Assembly: GCA_910586035.1 (NCBI GenBank)
Contig: CAJUHT010000030.1
Span: forward strand, 1 to 9,291
DNA: 9,291 nt
Reading direction: 5' to 3'
Origin: an uncultured Christensenella sp.
GTDB taxonomy: Bacteria; Bacillota; Clostridia; Christensenellales; Borkfalkiaceae
Under the pieces are notes generated by a model. That model did not search any database. It was not told the origin of the DNA and was given only the letters and a program-made list of their open reading frames with translations. Positions 1 to 4,408 of the stretch are shown here, in pieces. A program made the position numbers and the translations under genes. How positions within the stretch are numbered: position 1 is the first letter of the stretch; every line of letters begins with the position of its first letter.

Positions 1-1
1 A

Positions 2-79
2 ATGTGTAGCAACATTGAGAGGTGCGTTTTTCGGCGTGTTTCTCAATGGAACACGCTTTTTTTACGGAGGCTAAAATGA
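2..79 (+). CDS. Possible leader peptide or 3' end of an upstream gene (open frame ending in ATGA overlap)
   Basis: Frame 2 is open from the first bases of the window to a TGA at 77-79, and this TGA overlaps the ATG of the acyltransferase at 76 (ATGA). An ATG at 2-4 would give a 25-residue basic peptide (MCSNIERCVF...). The frame also runs off the left edge, so it may be the tail of a longer gene. The ATGA overlap would allow translational coupling, and the two competing hairpins at 13-63 lie inside it. No family is recognisable, no ribosome binding site is visible because the window begins here, and a chance open frame of this length is quite possible. Confidence 0.2.
   Translation: MCSNIERCVFRRVSQWNTLFLRRLK
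13..63 (+). promoter_or_regulatory. Two mutually exclusive hairpins (terminator/antiterminator-like) before the acyltransferase
   Basis: Hairpin 1 pairs 13-26 with 35-48: eight perfect pairs (CATTGAGA with TCTCAATG) continued by four G-U and two G-C pairs. Hairpin 2 pairs GCGTGTT (34-40) with AACACGC (50-56) and is followed at once by seven T residues (57-63), the form of an intrinsic terminator. Both need bases 35-40, so they cannot coexist. The acyltransferase ribosome binding site begins at 65, leaving no room for a promoter after the terminator. Transcripts reaching the gene must therefore read through. It may equally be the plain terminator of an upstream gene. Confidence 0.5.
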
Positions 80-1170
80 CTAAAAGAAACAATTTAGTTG
101 AATTGGCGAGATTTCTATTCAGTATTTTAGTTGTCGGCTATCATATTCAAATGACTTTTTTAGGCGACGACATAAATTTTTTTGAGAACGGCGCACTTGC
201 CGTTGAGTTCTTCTTTCTGATTTCAGGTTATTTCCTTGCAAGGTCTATTGAAAAAATAAGCGCAAAGGAAAATTATAACCCTGCGCTTGAAAGTTGCCGT
301 TTTATGGGTAATAAGATTAAAGGAATTTTACCCACGCATTTAACGGCTATTATAGTAATTATTGTCGTATTATTGACTTATAATTTTGCTAATTCTGGCA
401 ATATAATTCTGAACGGCTTGCCGAGTATATTTTTAGTGCAAATGGGCGGCGTATGGACGAACGCCTATGCAAGCGCGCTCATCGTTCCCGAATGGTATTT
501 GTCGTCAATGCTCTTATGTATGCTGTTTATAGTACCCGTTGCATTGCTGTTAAGAAAGAAAATCAAGAAAGGAATTTTAGTAATTCCTATTTTGCTTGGC
601 GTTTTAGGCGTTATAGCTGTTATTTATGGACTTTGTACGAATTGGGCATTTACAACGACTTTTGTCTATGATTTAAGAGCTTGGGGCGAAATGTGCGTAG
701 GTATGTTTACTTATTATCTTTCTACCGTCATAACAAAAAAAGACTTAAAAGCCGCACCGTCGGTAATTTTGAAAGTTGTTGAAATGATTTGTTATTGTGC
801 ACCGATAATTCTCGGTTTTATTCCTATAAATAAAAGTTTGGAACCCGTTTGTATGGTTGTCGCCGTAGTATGTATATTTGTTGCAATCTCGATTACGTTT
901 GCAGGCAAGGGCGTAGCTGTTACAAATTCAAAGGTAAATAAAGCGTTCGGTTATCTCGGCAGTTTATCGTTAGCAATATATTTGTTTCACCCCGTAATAA
1001 TAACTCTGTTGGAATATGTCGGCGGTCTTGAAATATGGGCTATTTATTTAATTGTTTTTGCCGTATCTATTGTATCAGCAGTCATTTTCAATATCGTTGT
1101 TATGCTTATCAAAAGGCTAATAAAATCAATTAAAAGCCGCAAAGCAGAGAATACTGAAATTGCAAATTAA
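76..1170 (+). CDS. Acyltransferase family 3 (OafA-like) integral membrane protein
   Basis: This is a 364-residue polytopic membrane protein of the acyltransferase-3 family, which moves acyl groups onto sugars, peptidoglycan or other envelope molecules. The N-terminus has the family pattern: E9-L-A-R12 followed by the likely catalytic H23 in a first membrane helix (SILVVGYH), then VEFFFLISGY at 43-52. About ten hydrophobic helices follow, including a PEWYLSSML stretch, and the C-terminus is lysine/arginine-rich. The start at 76 is chosen because GGAGG at 66-70 lies five bases upstream; an in-frame GTG at 22 has no such site and falls in the hairpin region. The gene is AT-richer than those after 2581, and no sugar or cell-wall genes lie nearby, so the acyl acceptor cannot be told. 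Family assignment is firm, substrate unknown. Confidence 0.88.
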   Translation: MTKRNNLVELARFLFSILVVGYHIQMTFLGDDINFFENGALAVEFFFLISGYFLARSIEKISAKENYNPALESCRFMGNKIKGILPTHLTAIIVIIVVLLTYNFANSGNIILNGLPSIFLVQMGGVWTNAYASALIVPEWYLSSMLLCMLFIVPVALLLRKKIKKGILVIPILLGVLGVIAVIYGLCTNWAFTTTFVYDLRAWGEMCVGMFTYYLSTVITKKDLKAAPSVILKVVEMICYCAPIILGFIPINKSLEPVCMVVAVVCIFVAISITFAGKGVAVTNSKVNKAFGYLGSLSLAIYLFHPVIITLLEYVGGLEIWAIYLIVFAVSIVSAVIFNIVVMLIKRLIKSIKSRKAENTEIAN

Positions 1171-1240
1171 ACTTGATATGATAATAATTACTTTTTTAGT
1201 TCTTCGGTTCGATGTAGGTCAACAATTTTCCACCAACAGT

Positions 1241-1282
1241 AAATAATACGAACCATAATAAAATTATCGGTTCGTATTATTT
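1241..1282 (+). terminator. Long perfect hairpin after the acyltransferase
   Basis: AAATAATACGAACC (1241-1254) and GGTTCGTATTATTT (1269-1282) are exact reverse complements, giving 14 pairs with a 14-base loop. It sits 70 bases after the acyltransferase stop. The following bases are only moderately T-rich, so termination is the likeliest role but not certain. Confidence 0.5.
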
Positions 1283-1342
1283 TATAAAATTAAGGTTTAA
1301 AATCGAATGTGATTTGTAAAATAGTAACTATGGGGAAATACT

Positions 1343-1564
1343 ATGAAAAAATACGCTGTTTGTGATGAATGTAAAAGTAAATTTTTTAAATCAAGTTCAG
1401 TGATGGAATCTCTATGCCCGGAGTGCGCAAGTGTTATATATGGTTATCCGAATTGTAACCATATTTTTAAAAATGGCAGATGCATACATTGCTATTGGAA
1501 TGGAAGCCGAAGCGATTATATAAAACATTGTTTGGGTATCAATGACAAAGAAAATAAAAAATAG
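1343..1564 (+). CDS. Small double zinc-ribbon protein of unknown function
   Basis: This is a 73-residue protein with nine cysteines. The first four form a classic zinc ribbon: C7-x2-C10 and C25-x2-C28 (CDEC, CPEC). A second possible metal site follows: C38, H40, C47-x2-C50 (GRCIHC), with C63 further on. The C-terminus is lysine-rich. GGGGA at 1332-1336 provides a ribosome binding site six bases before the ATG. No signal peptide or membrane segment is present, so it should be cytoplasmic. I do not recognise a named family; nucleic-acid binding or a protein-contact role is typical of such ribbons but is inference here. It is flanked by hairpins on both sides and has no coding neighbour on its strand within 170 bases, so it looks like its own unit. 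The cysteine spacing supports a real gene. Confidence 0.65.
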   Translation: MKKYAVCDECKSKFFKSSSVMESLCPECASVIYGYPNCNHIFKNGRCIHCYWNGSRSDYIKHCLGINDKENKK

Positions 1565-1578
1565 AGCAAATCGCCAAT

Positions 1579-1599
1579 GAAATAAAATTATTTCTTTTT
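1579..1599 (+). terminator. AT-rich hairpin plus T-run after the zinc-ribbon gene
   Basis: GAAATAA (1579-1585) pairs with TTATTTC (1588-1594), followed by five T residues. It starts 15 bases after the stop codon. The stem has only two G-C pairs, so it would be a weak terminator. Confidence 0.4.
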
Positions 1600-1735
1600 G
1601 AACAAGTCGACAAAGGGGACTTTTTGTTGTAGTCATATTATAAACAATTTCAGATATCGACAAAAGGCGGAGCTGTTGTACATATATCTTATTTGTAAAA
1701 TCAGTTTTTGATTACTACCGCTCTACCCCTAATTT

Positions 1736-1758
1736 AGCGCCCTTCGGGGTGCTTTTTT
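1736..1758 (+). terminator. Strong intrinsic terminator with no gene directly before it
   Basis: AGCGCCC (1736-1742), a TTCG tetraloop and GGGTGCT (1747-1753) form a seven-pair stem with one G-U pair, running into six T residues. This is textbook rho-independent form. The nearest upstream gene ends at 1564, about 170 bases earlier, and already has its own weak hairpin. The stretch 1600-1735 shows no convincing ORF; it contains a small ACAAA/TTTGT hairpin around 1610-1627 and otherwise nothing I can name. Confidence 0.8.
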
Positions 1759-1760
1759 CG

Positions 1761-1889
1761 TGGTGGAGGCGATTTTACTTTTCGGCGGTTCGCGCGAGGA
1801 AGCACGCATTTATTAAATTGTCATAATGAGTAACTGCGACTTGCCGACAACGCTTTGGGCGTATGCCCAATACACGCCGCCTCCCACCA
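1761..1889. other. 129-base element bounded by an 11-bp imperfect inverted repeat; possible structured RNA or miniature mobile element
   Basis: TGGTGGAGGCG (1761-1771) pairs with CGCCT-C-CCACCA (1878-1889), 11 pairs with one bulged C at 1883. Inside are an eight-base palindrome TCGCGCGA (1790-1797) and a hairpin TTGGGC-GTAT-GCCCAA (1855-1870). The element lies between a terminator ending at 1758 and another at 1893-1918, and has no ORF of note. The closing stem plus downstream terminator fits a small RNA gene, but I find no convincing promoter. Terminal inverted repeats would also fit a MITE, but there is no clear target duplication. It ends in CCACCA like a tRNA, but no T-arm or anticodon arm can be built. 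Confidence 0.35.
1788..1870. repeat. Dispersed hairpin element, copy A
   Basis: Two blocks match a second site near the tRNA: GTTCGCGCGAG at 1788-1798 (10 of 11 bases) and 1841-1870, which shares an exact 14-mer, ACGCTTTGGGCGTA, at 1850-1863 with similar flanks. Here the blocks are 42 bases apart; in copy B (9000-9042) they are 4 apart. Both copies fold into a hairpin on TTGGG/CCCAA. The shared blocks keep their order and orientation, which points to common descent. Confidence 0.5.
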
Positions 1890-1892
1890 ACA

Positions 1893-1918
1893 AAAAGACA
1901 GGTTACCGCCTGCCTTTT
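1893..1918. terminator. Hairpin terminator, possibly bidirectional
   Basis: An A-run plus G (1893-1897) and CAGG (1899-1902) pair with CCTG (1909-1912) and CTTTT (1914-1918) across one A/C mismatch, with a six-base loop. T-runs lie on the 3' side of both strands. It closes the inverted-repeat element on the plus strand. Confidence 0.55.
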
Positions 1919-1955
1919 AATTTACGGTATACGGCGCAATGTTTTTATAATAAGG

Positions 1956-1984
1956 TTGAAAAACAAGCTTAAAAGTGATATACT
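1956..1984 (+). promoter_or_regulatory. Vegetative promoter of the P-loop kinase gene
   Basis: TTGAAA at 1956-1961, a 17-base spacer and TATACT at 1979-1984 are each one mismatch from consensus. Only six bases separate the -10 box from the ATG at 1991, so transcription is expected to start at or within a base or two of the A of the start codon, giving a leaderless mRNA. Confidence 0.75.
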
Positions 1985-1990
1985 CTGTTT

Positions 1991-2500
1991 ATGATAATTT
2001 TAATTGGCGGAACAACGCATACGGGCAAAACTGCTTTATCGCAAAAACTTTTAGAGAAATACCTAATTCCCTATATTTCAATCGACCATTTAAAAATGGG
2101 ACTGATAAGAAGCGGTAAAACCCCTCTAACCCCTAACGACGATGAAAAGCTCACCCCCTACCTTTGGTCGATTGTAAAAGAAATTATTAAGACGGCGATA
2201 GAAAACGAACAGAATATTATAATCGAAGGTTGCTATATCCCATTCGATTGGCAAAAAGAATTTGACGAGCCCTATTTAACACAAATAAAATATTATTGCC
2301 TTATTATGACCGCAGACTATATCGAAAACAATTTTTCCGATATTTTAAAATTTGAAAACGTTATAGAAAGACGTATTGCGTGCGAATTAGATAAAGGCGA
2401 TTTAATAAAGGACAATCAAAGAAATTTACTCCTATGCAAAAAATACGGATTGAATTACGTTTTAATAGATAAAGTTTACAATGCGGATATTCAATTGTAA
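1991..2500 (+). CDS. Small P-loop NTPase, probable kinase (AAA_33/zeta-toxin-like fold)
   Basis: This is a 169-residue cytoplasmic protein. It opens directly with a nucleotide-binding loop, G6-GTTHTGKT14 (Walker A form GxxxxGKT), followed by helix ALSQKLLEKY. SIDHLKMGLIRSG at 30-42 is placed like a substrate-binding strand, NIIIEG at 75-80 is a hydrophobic strand ending in an acidic residue, and ERRI at 126-129 may be the arginine lid. This is the layout of small phosphotransferases (adenylate, shikimate or 2-phosphoglycerate kinase-like, zeta toxin-like); the substrate cannot be told. The start must be at 1991 because the Walker A begins five residues in. There is no Shine-Dalgarno sequence. 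It stands alone under its own promoter. No antitoxin-like partner is adjacent, so a toxin role is not favoured. Confidence 0.8.
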   Translation: MIILIGGTTHTGKTALSQKLLEKYLIPYISIDHLKMGLIRSGKTPLTPNDDEKLTPYLWSIVKEIIKTAIENEQNIIIEGCYIPFDWQKEFDEPYLTQIKYYCLIMTADYIENNFSDILKFENVIERRIACELDKGDLIKDNQRNLLLCKKYGLNYVLIDKVYNADIQL

Positions 2501-2524
2501 AACGCCTTGCGTTTAAGATATAAT
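2495..2524 (+). promoter_or_regulatory. Probable promoter of the carbonic anhydrase gene
   Basis: TTGTAA (2495-2500, overlapping the kinase stop codon), an 18-base spacer and a perfect TATAAT (2519-2524). The predicted start near 2531 gives a leader of about 50 bases. A second -10-like TACAAT at 2561-2566 lacks a good -35. A small hairpin AAACGC-CTT-GCGTTT (2500-2514) lies inside the spacer and may be the kinase's weak terminator. Confidence 0.5.
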
Positions 2525-2580
2525 ATTTACTTAGGTAGCAATACGCTAAACTTACAAAATTACAATTTAAGATTTACCAT

Positions 2581-3159
2581 ATGAAAAATACCGATACCGA
2601 AAAGTGGAAAACTTCGTTACAGGCTTTGAAAGAGGGCAACAGGAAATATTTGAACGCGCGGACAGGCGGCGGAGATATTTCCCCCGAAAAGCGGTTGCAC
2701 GCCTTTAAAAACGGTCAGGCGCCGTACGCGGTGGTCGTTTCCTGCTCGGATTCGCGCGTGCTGCCCGAAAGTATATTTTTTGCTGGCATTGGCGATTTGT
2801 TTGTTATCCGCGTTGCGGGCAACGTAACCGACGGAATTGCGCTTGGCAGTATAGAGTACGCGCTTTCGCACTTAAAAACTCCGCTTGTGGTAGTTTTGGG
2901 GCACACCTGTTGCGGCGCGGTAAACGCCGCAATTAAAGGCGGCGCGTGCGGAAATATAAAGATGATTACAGACAAAATCAGGCTTGCCATAAGCGGCGAG
3001 CGCGACGACTGCTACGCCAGCCGCTTAAACGTGGAAGCAGAAGTAAACGCCATTAAAAAAGCATTGGCAAAAGCAAATTTATGCGCCGAAACGATTGGCG
3101 CAATTTACCGCACGGACACTGGCGAAGTGGAATTTTTGGAAAACAGCGAAAATTTATAA
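2581..3159 (+). CDS. Beta-class carbonic anhydrase
   Basis: This 192-residue enzyme interconverts CO2 and bicarbonate in the cytoplasm. The zinc-site residues of the beta class are all present: C55, D57 and R59 in CSDSRV, and H108 with C111 in GHTCCGAV. Other family marks are the N-terminal LKEGNRKYL, RVAGNVTDGIALGSIEYA at 77-94, an NV pair at 150-151 and a final strand GAIYRTDTGEVEFL. Length is normal and nothing looks broken. There is no recognisable Shine-Dalgarno sequence before 2581, but the ATG fits the start of the family. From here rightwards GC content and use of GCG/CGC codons rise compared with the first 2.5 kb. A perfect 20-base palindrome at 3147-3166 spans the stop codon. Bicarbonate supply for carboxylases is the usual role; no partner gene is next to it. 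Confidence 0.93.
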   Translation: MKNTDTEKWKTSLQALKEGNRKYLNARTGGGDISPEKRLHAFKNGQAPYAVVVSCSDSRVLPESIFFAGIGDLFVIRVAGNVTDGIALGSIEYALSHLKTPLVVVLGHTCCGAVNAAIKGGACGNIKMITDKIRLAISGERDDCYASRLNVEAEVNAIKKALAKANLCAETIGAIYRTDTGEVEFLENSENL

Positions 3160-3166
3160 ATTTTCG
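3147..3166. repeat. Perfect 20-base palindrome over the carbonic anhydrase stop codon
   Basis: CGAAAATTT (3147-3155) and AAATTTTCG (3158-3166) are exact reverse complements with a two-base centre. There is no T-run after it, so termination would be weak. A second AT-only arm pair (AACAAAA near 3174 with TTTTGTT near 3206) is followed by T residues and could help end transcription. Confidence 0.35.
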
Positions 3167-3197
3167 GGCAGGCAACAAAACGGTTACACCTCCTCCC

Positions 3198-3226
3198 TTT
3201 ACATTTTTGTTTTTTATAGATAGAAT
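3198..3226 (+). promoter_or_regulatory. Promoter of the XRE/SdpI-like gene
   Basis: TTTACA (3198-3203), a 17-base spacer and TAGAAT (3221-3226). The predicted start near 3233 leaves a leader of only about 15 bases, with no Shine-Dalgarno sequence before the ATG at 3248. Confidence 0.65.
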
Positions 3227-3247
3227 GTAATAAACGGTAAAAATATT

Positions 3248-4132
3248 ATGTTCTATGAAAATTTGAAAAAGTACCGCAAACAAAAGGGATATTCGCAGAG
3301 CCAACTTGCCGAAAAGCTGTTTGTTACAAGGCAGTGCGTATCCAAATGGGAAAAGGGCGCAACTCAACCCGACTTGCAGACGCTTGCTGAAATTTGCCGA
3401 ATTTTAGAAGTTTCCGCCGACCAAATACTCGGCGAAAGCGGCAAAAAACCAACCGACGCCCAACCGCTTAACAAGAAGCTTTTTGTTATCAACTTATTTA
3501 CGGCGGGCTTTATTGCCGTTTTTGTTTTATTGCTTTTGCGGTTTTTGCCCGACACCGTACCCGCGCATATGACGGGCGGCAAAATCGACAGATACGCAAG
3601 CAAGTTCGAAACGCTGTTTCACCTTATTACGGTTACAATATTTTTGTGTGTAGACTTAGCCGCGTATTTTGTCTTGCGTAAGTTTAACGACAAATTGACG
3701 GCGGGCTTTACTCACGGCGTAATACTATTGTTGCAAATTGCAAACGCAATTTTTATAACCGCATTTTACGCCGCAAGCCTGACCGCCCTCCCCTCGTTTA
3801 TAACGTGCGCAAGCGCAAATTTTATGCTTTGGCTGTGCGCGGCAATGCACCCCAATTTTAACAGAAGAAACGCGGTTTTCGGCGTGAGGTGTTCGGCAAC
3901 TTTAAAAAGCGATTTCGTATGGAATAAAGCGAACGCGTTTGCGGCGTATATTTTATGCCCTCTATCCGCTGTAATAATTGCAATAAACGCGGCGTTTGCG
4001 TTCAATCTTGCCTACCTGTGCCTTATAGCCTACCCCTTGGCTTTCGCCGCCGTTTTGATATACTGCAAAGTCATTGAAATTAAAGAAAAAAACAAAGAGG
4101 ACGAACAAAATGCAAATGACGACGCTGATTGA
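3248..4132 (+). CDS. XRE-family regulator fused to a DUF1648/SdpI-like membrane domain
   Basis: This is a 294-residue protein in two parts. Residues 4-62 are a Cro/C1-type helix-turn-helix (KKYRKQKGYSQSQLAEKL, then VTRQCVSKWEKGATQPDLQTL). Residues 78-275 are membrane-embedded, with about six hydrophobic segments. After the first helix comes LPDTVPAHMTGGKIDRYASK (100-119), the DUF1648 signature, and later NRRNAVFGVRCSATLKSDFVWNKAN (205-229), an SdpI-family signature. In Bacillus, SdpI is both immunity protein to the SdpC toxin and a sensor that sequesters the repressor SdpR; here a regulator and that type of membrane domain are one chain. The inference is a membrane-tethered regulator sensing the envelope. 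It has a charged, acidic tail (KEKNKEDEQNANDDAD) and no SdpC-like gene next to it. Domain calls are firm; ligand and targets are unknown. Confidence 0.88.
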   Translation: MFYENLKKYRKQKGYSQSQLAEKLFVTRQCVSKWEKGATQPDLQTLAEICRILEVSADQILGESGKKPTDAQPLNKKLFVINLFTAGFIAVFVLLLLRFLPDTVPAHMTGGKIDRYASKFETLFHLITVTIFLCVDLAAYFVLRKFNDKLTAGFTHGVILLLQIANAIFITAFYAASLTALPSFITCASANFMLWLCAAMHPNFNRRNAVFGVRCSATLKSDFVWNKANAFAAYILCPLSAVIIAINAAFAFNLAYLCLIAYPLAFAAVLIYCKVIEIKEKNKEDEQNANDDAD

Positions 4133-4195
4133 AAACAACGTAAAAATAGCCTGAGTAACGTCAAGCTTGCGGCTGAATAACACCATTTAAATCGC

Positions 4196-4224
4196 TTGCC
4201 AAACCACGGTAAACGGTATATAAT
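4196..4224 (+). promoter_or_regulatory. Promoter of the ABC-F leader
   Basis: TTGCCA (4196-4201), a 17-base spacer and a perfect TATAAT (4219-4224). The predicted start is near 4231, giving a leader of about 178 bases before the ABC-F start. Confidence 0.75.
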
Positions 4225-4252
4225 GTATACAAATTTAAAATACAGGTGCAAA

Positions 4253-4273
4253 ATGGAGATTTTTTCTTGCTGA
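4253..4273 (+). CDS. Upstream ORF (MEIFSC) in the ABC-F leader
   Basis: ATG GAG ATT TTT TCT TGC TGA encodes a six-residue peptide starting 22 bases after the predicted transcript start. AGGTG at 4244-4248 lies four bases upstream. Its last codons form the left arm of a hairpin, as expected of a stalling sensor ORF. The peptide probably acts only by its translation. Confidence 0.5.
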   Translation: MEIFSC

Positions 4274-4351
4274 ATTGAATATTTAGGGCGCGCGTAACCT
4301 GCCGCCCGTATTTTGCAAGAAAGTTTCATTTTATATCGTATAGCTATAACC

Positions 4352-4388
4352 GAGTTATGAGAATTTGCTTTCCCATAGCTCTTTTTTT
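4352..4388 (+). terminator. Leader terminator directly before the ABC-F ribosome binding site
   Basis: GAGTTATG (4352-4359) pairs with CATAGCTC (4374-4381), eight pairs with one G-U, extended inside by three more pairs after one mismatch, then seven T residues (4382-4388). It ends six bases before the AAGGAGG at 4394-4400, so it must be controlling this gene. Confidence 0.75.
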
Positions 4389-4408
4389 ATTTCAAGGAGG
4401 ATAATATT

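Larger units (their letters stand above)
4231..4388 (+). promoter_or_regulatory. Ribosome-mediated attenuator leader of the ABC-F gene
   Basis: The leader holds, in order: a six-codon ORF (4253-4273); a hairpin whose left arm TTTCTTGC (4263-4270) overlaps that ORF and pairs with GCAAGAAA (4315-4322), enclosing a GC stem (4286-4293 with 4301-4307); a short stem ATAAC-CGA-GTTAT (4346-4358); and a terminator (4352-4381 plus seven T). The short stem uses the terminator's left arm, so the two exclude each other. A ribosome stalled on the upstream ORF would open the first hairpin and could shift the balance to readthrough. This layout is established for VmlR and Listeria lmo0919; its action here is inference. 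Confidence 0.6.

Noticed and set aside
1205..1236. GGTTCGA followed by CCACCA, resembling a tRNA 3' end
   Set aside because: No T-stem, anticodon arm or acceptor pairing can be built around it.
1412..1663. Minus-strand 83-codon ORF opposite the zinc-ribbon gene
   Set aside because: It overlaps a better-supported gene with a ribosome binding site and CxxC motifs; the minus-strand product shows no domain and crosses hairpin sequence.
1600..1680. Two TCGACAAA(A)GG motifs resembling reversed Spo0A boxes
   Set aside because: Each matches only six of seven core bases and neither sits near a recognisable promoter; chance is likely.
1765..1889. Possible tRNA ending in CCACCA with a GGAGGC/GCCTCC acceptor
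   Set aside because: 125 bases is too long and there is no TTCRA T-loop, D-arm or anticodon arm; kept only as an inverted-repeat element.
1991..2500. Zeta-type toxin of a toxin-antitoxin pair
   Set aside because: Neither neighbour resembles an epsilon antitoxin and the protein is shorter than typical zeta toxins; a small kinase-like NTPase is the safer call.
3053..3367. Minus-strand 104-codon ORF with a GGAGGAGG-like sequence at 3187-3196
   Set aside because: The SD-like stretch lies in the middle of the ORF, not before its start, and the ORF overlaps the carbonic anhydrase and XRE genes.
4030..4329. Minus-strand 99-codon ORF over the ABC-F leader
   Set aside because: It is antisense to the XRE/SdpI-like gene end and the structured leader, with no recognisable domain or ribosome binding site.
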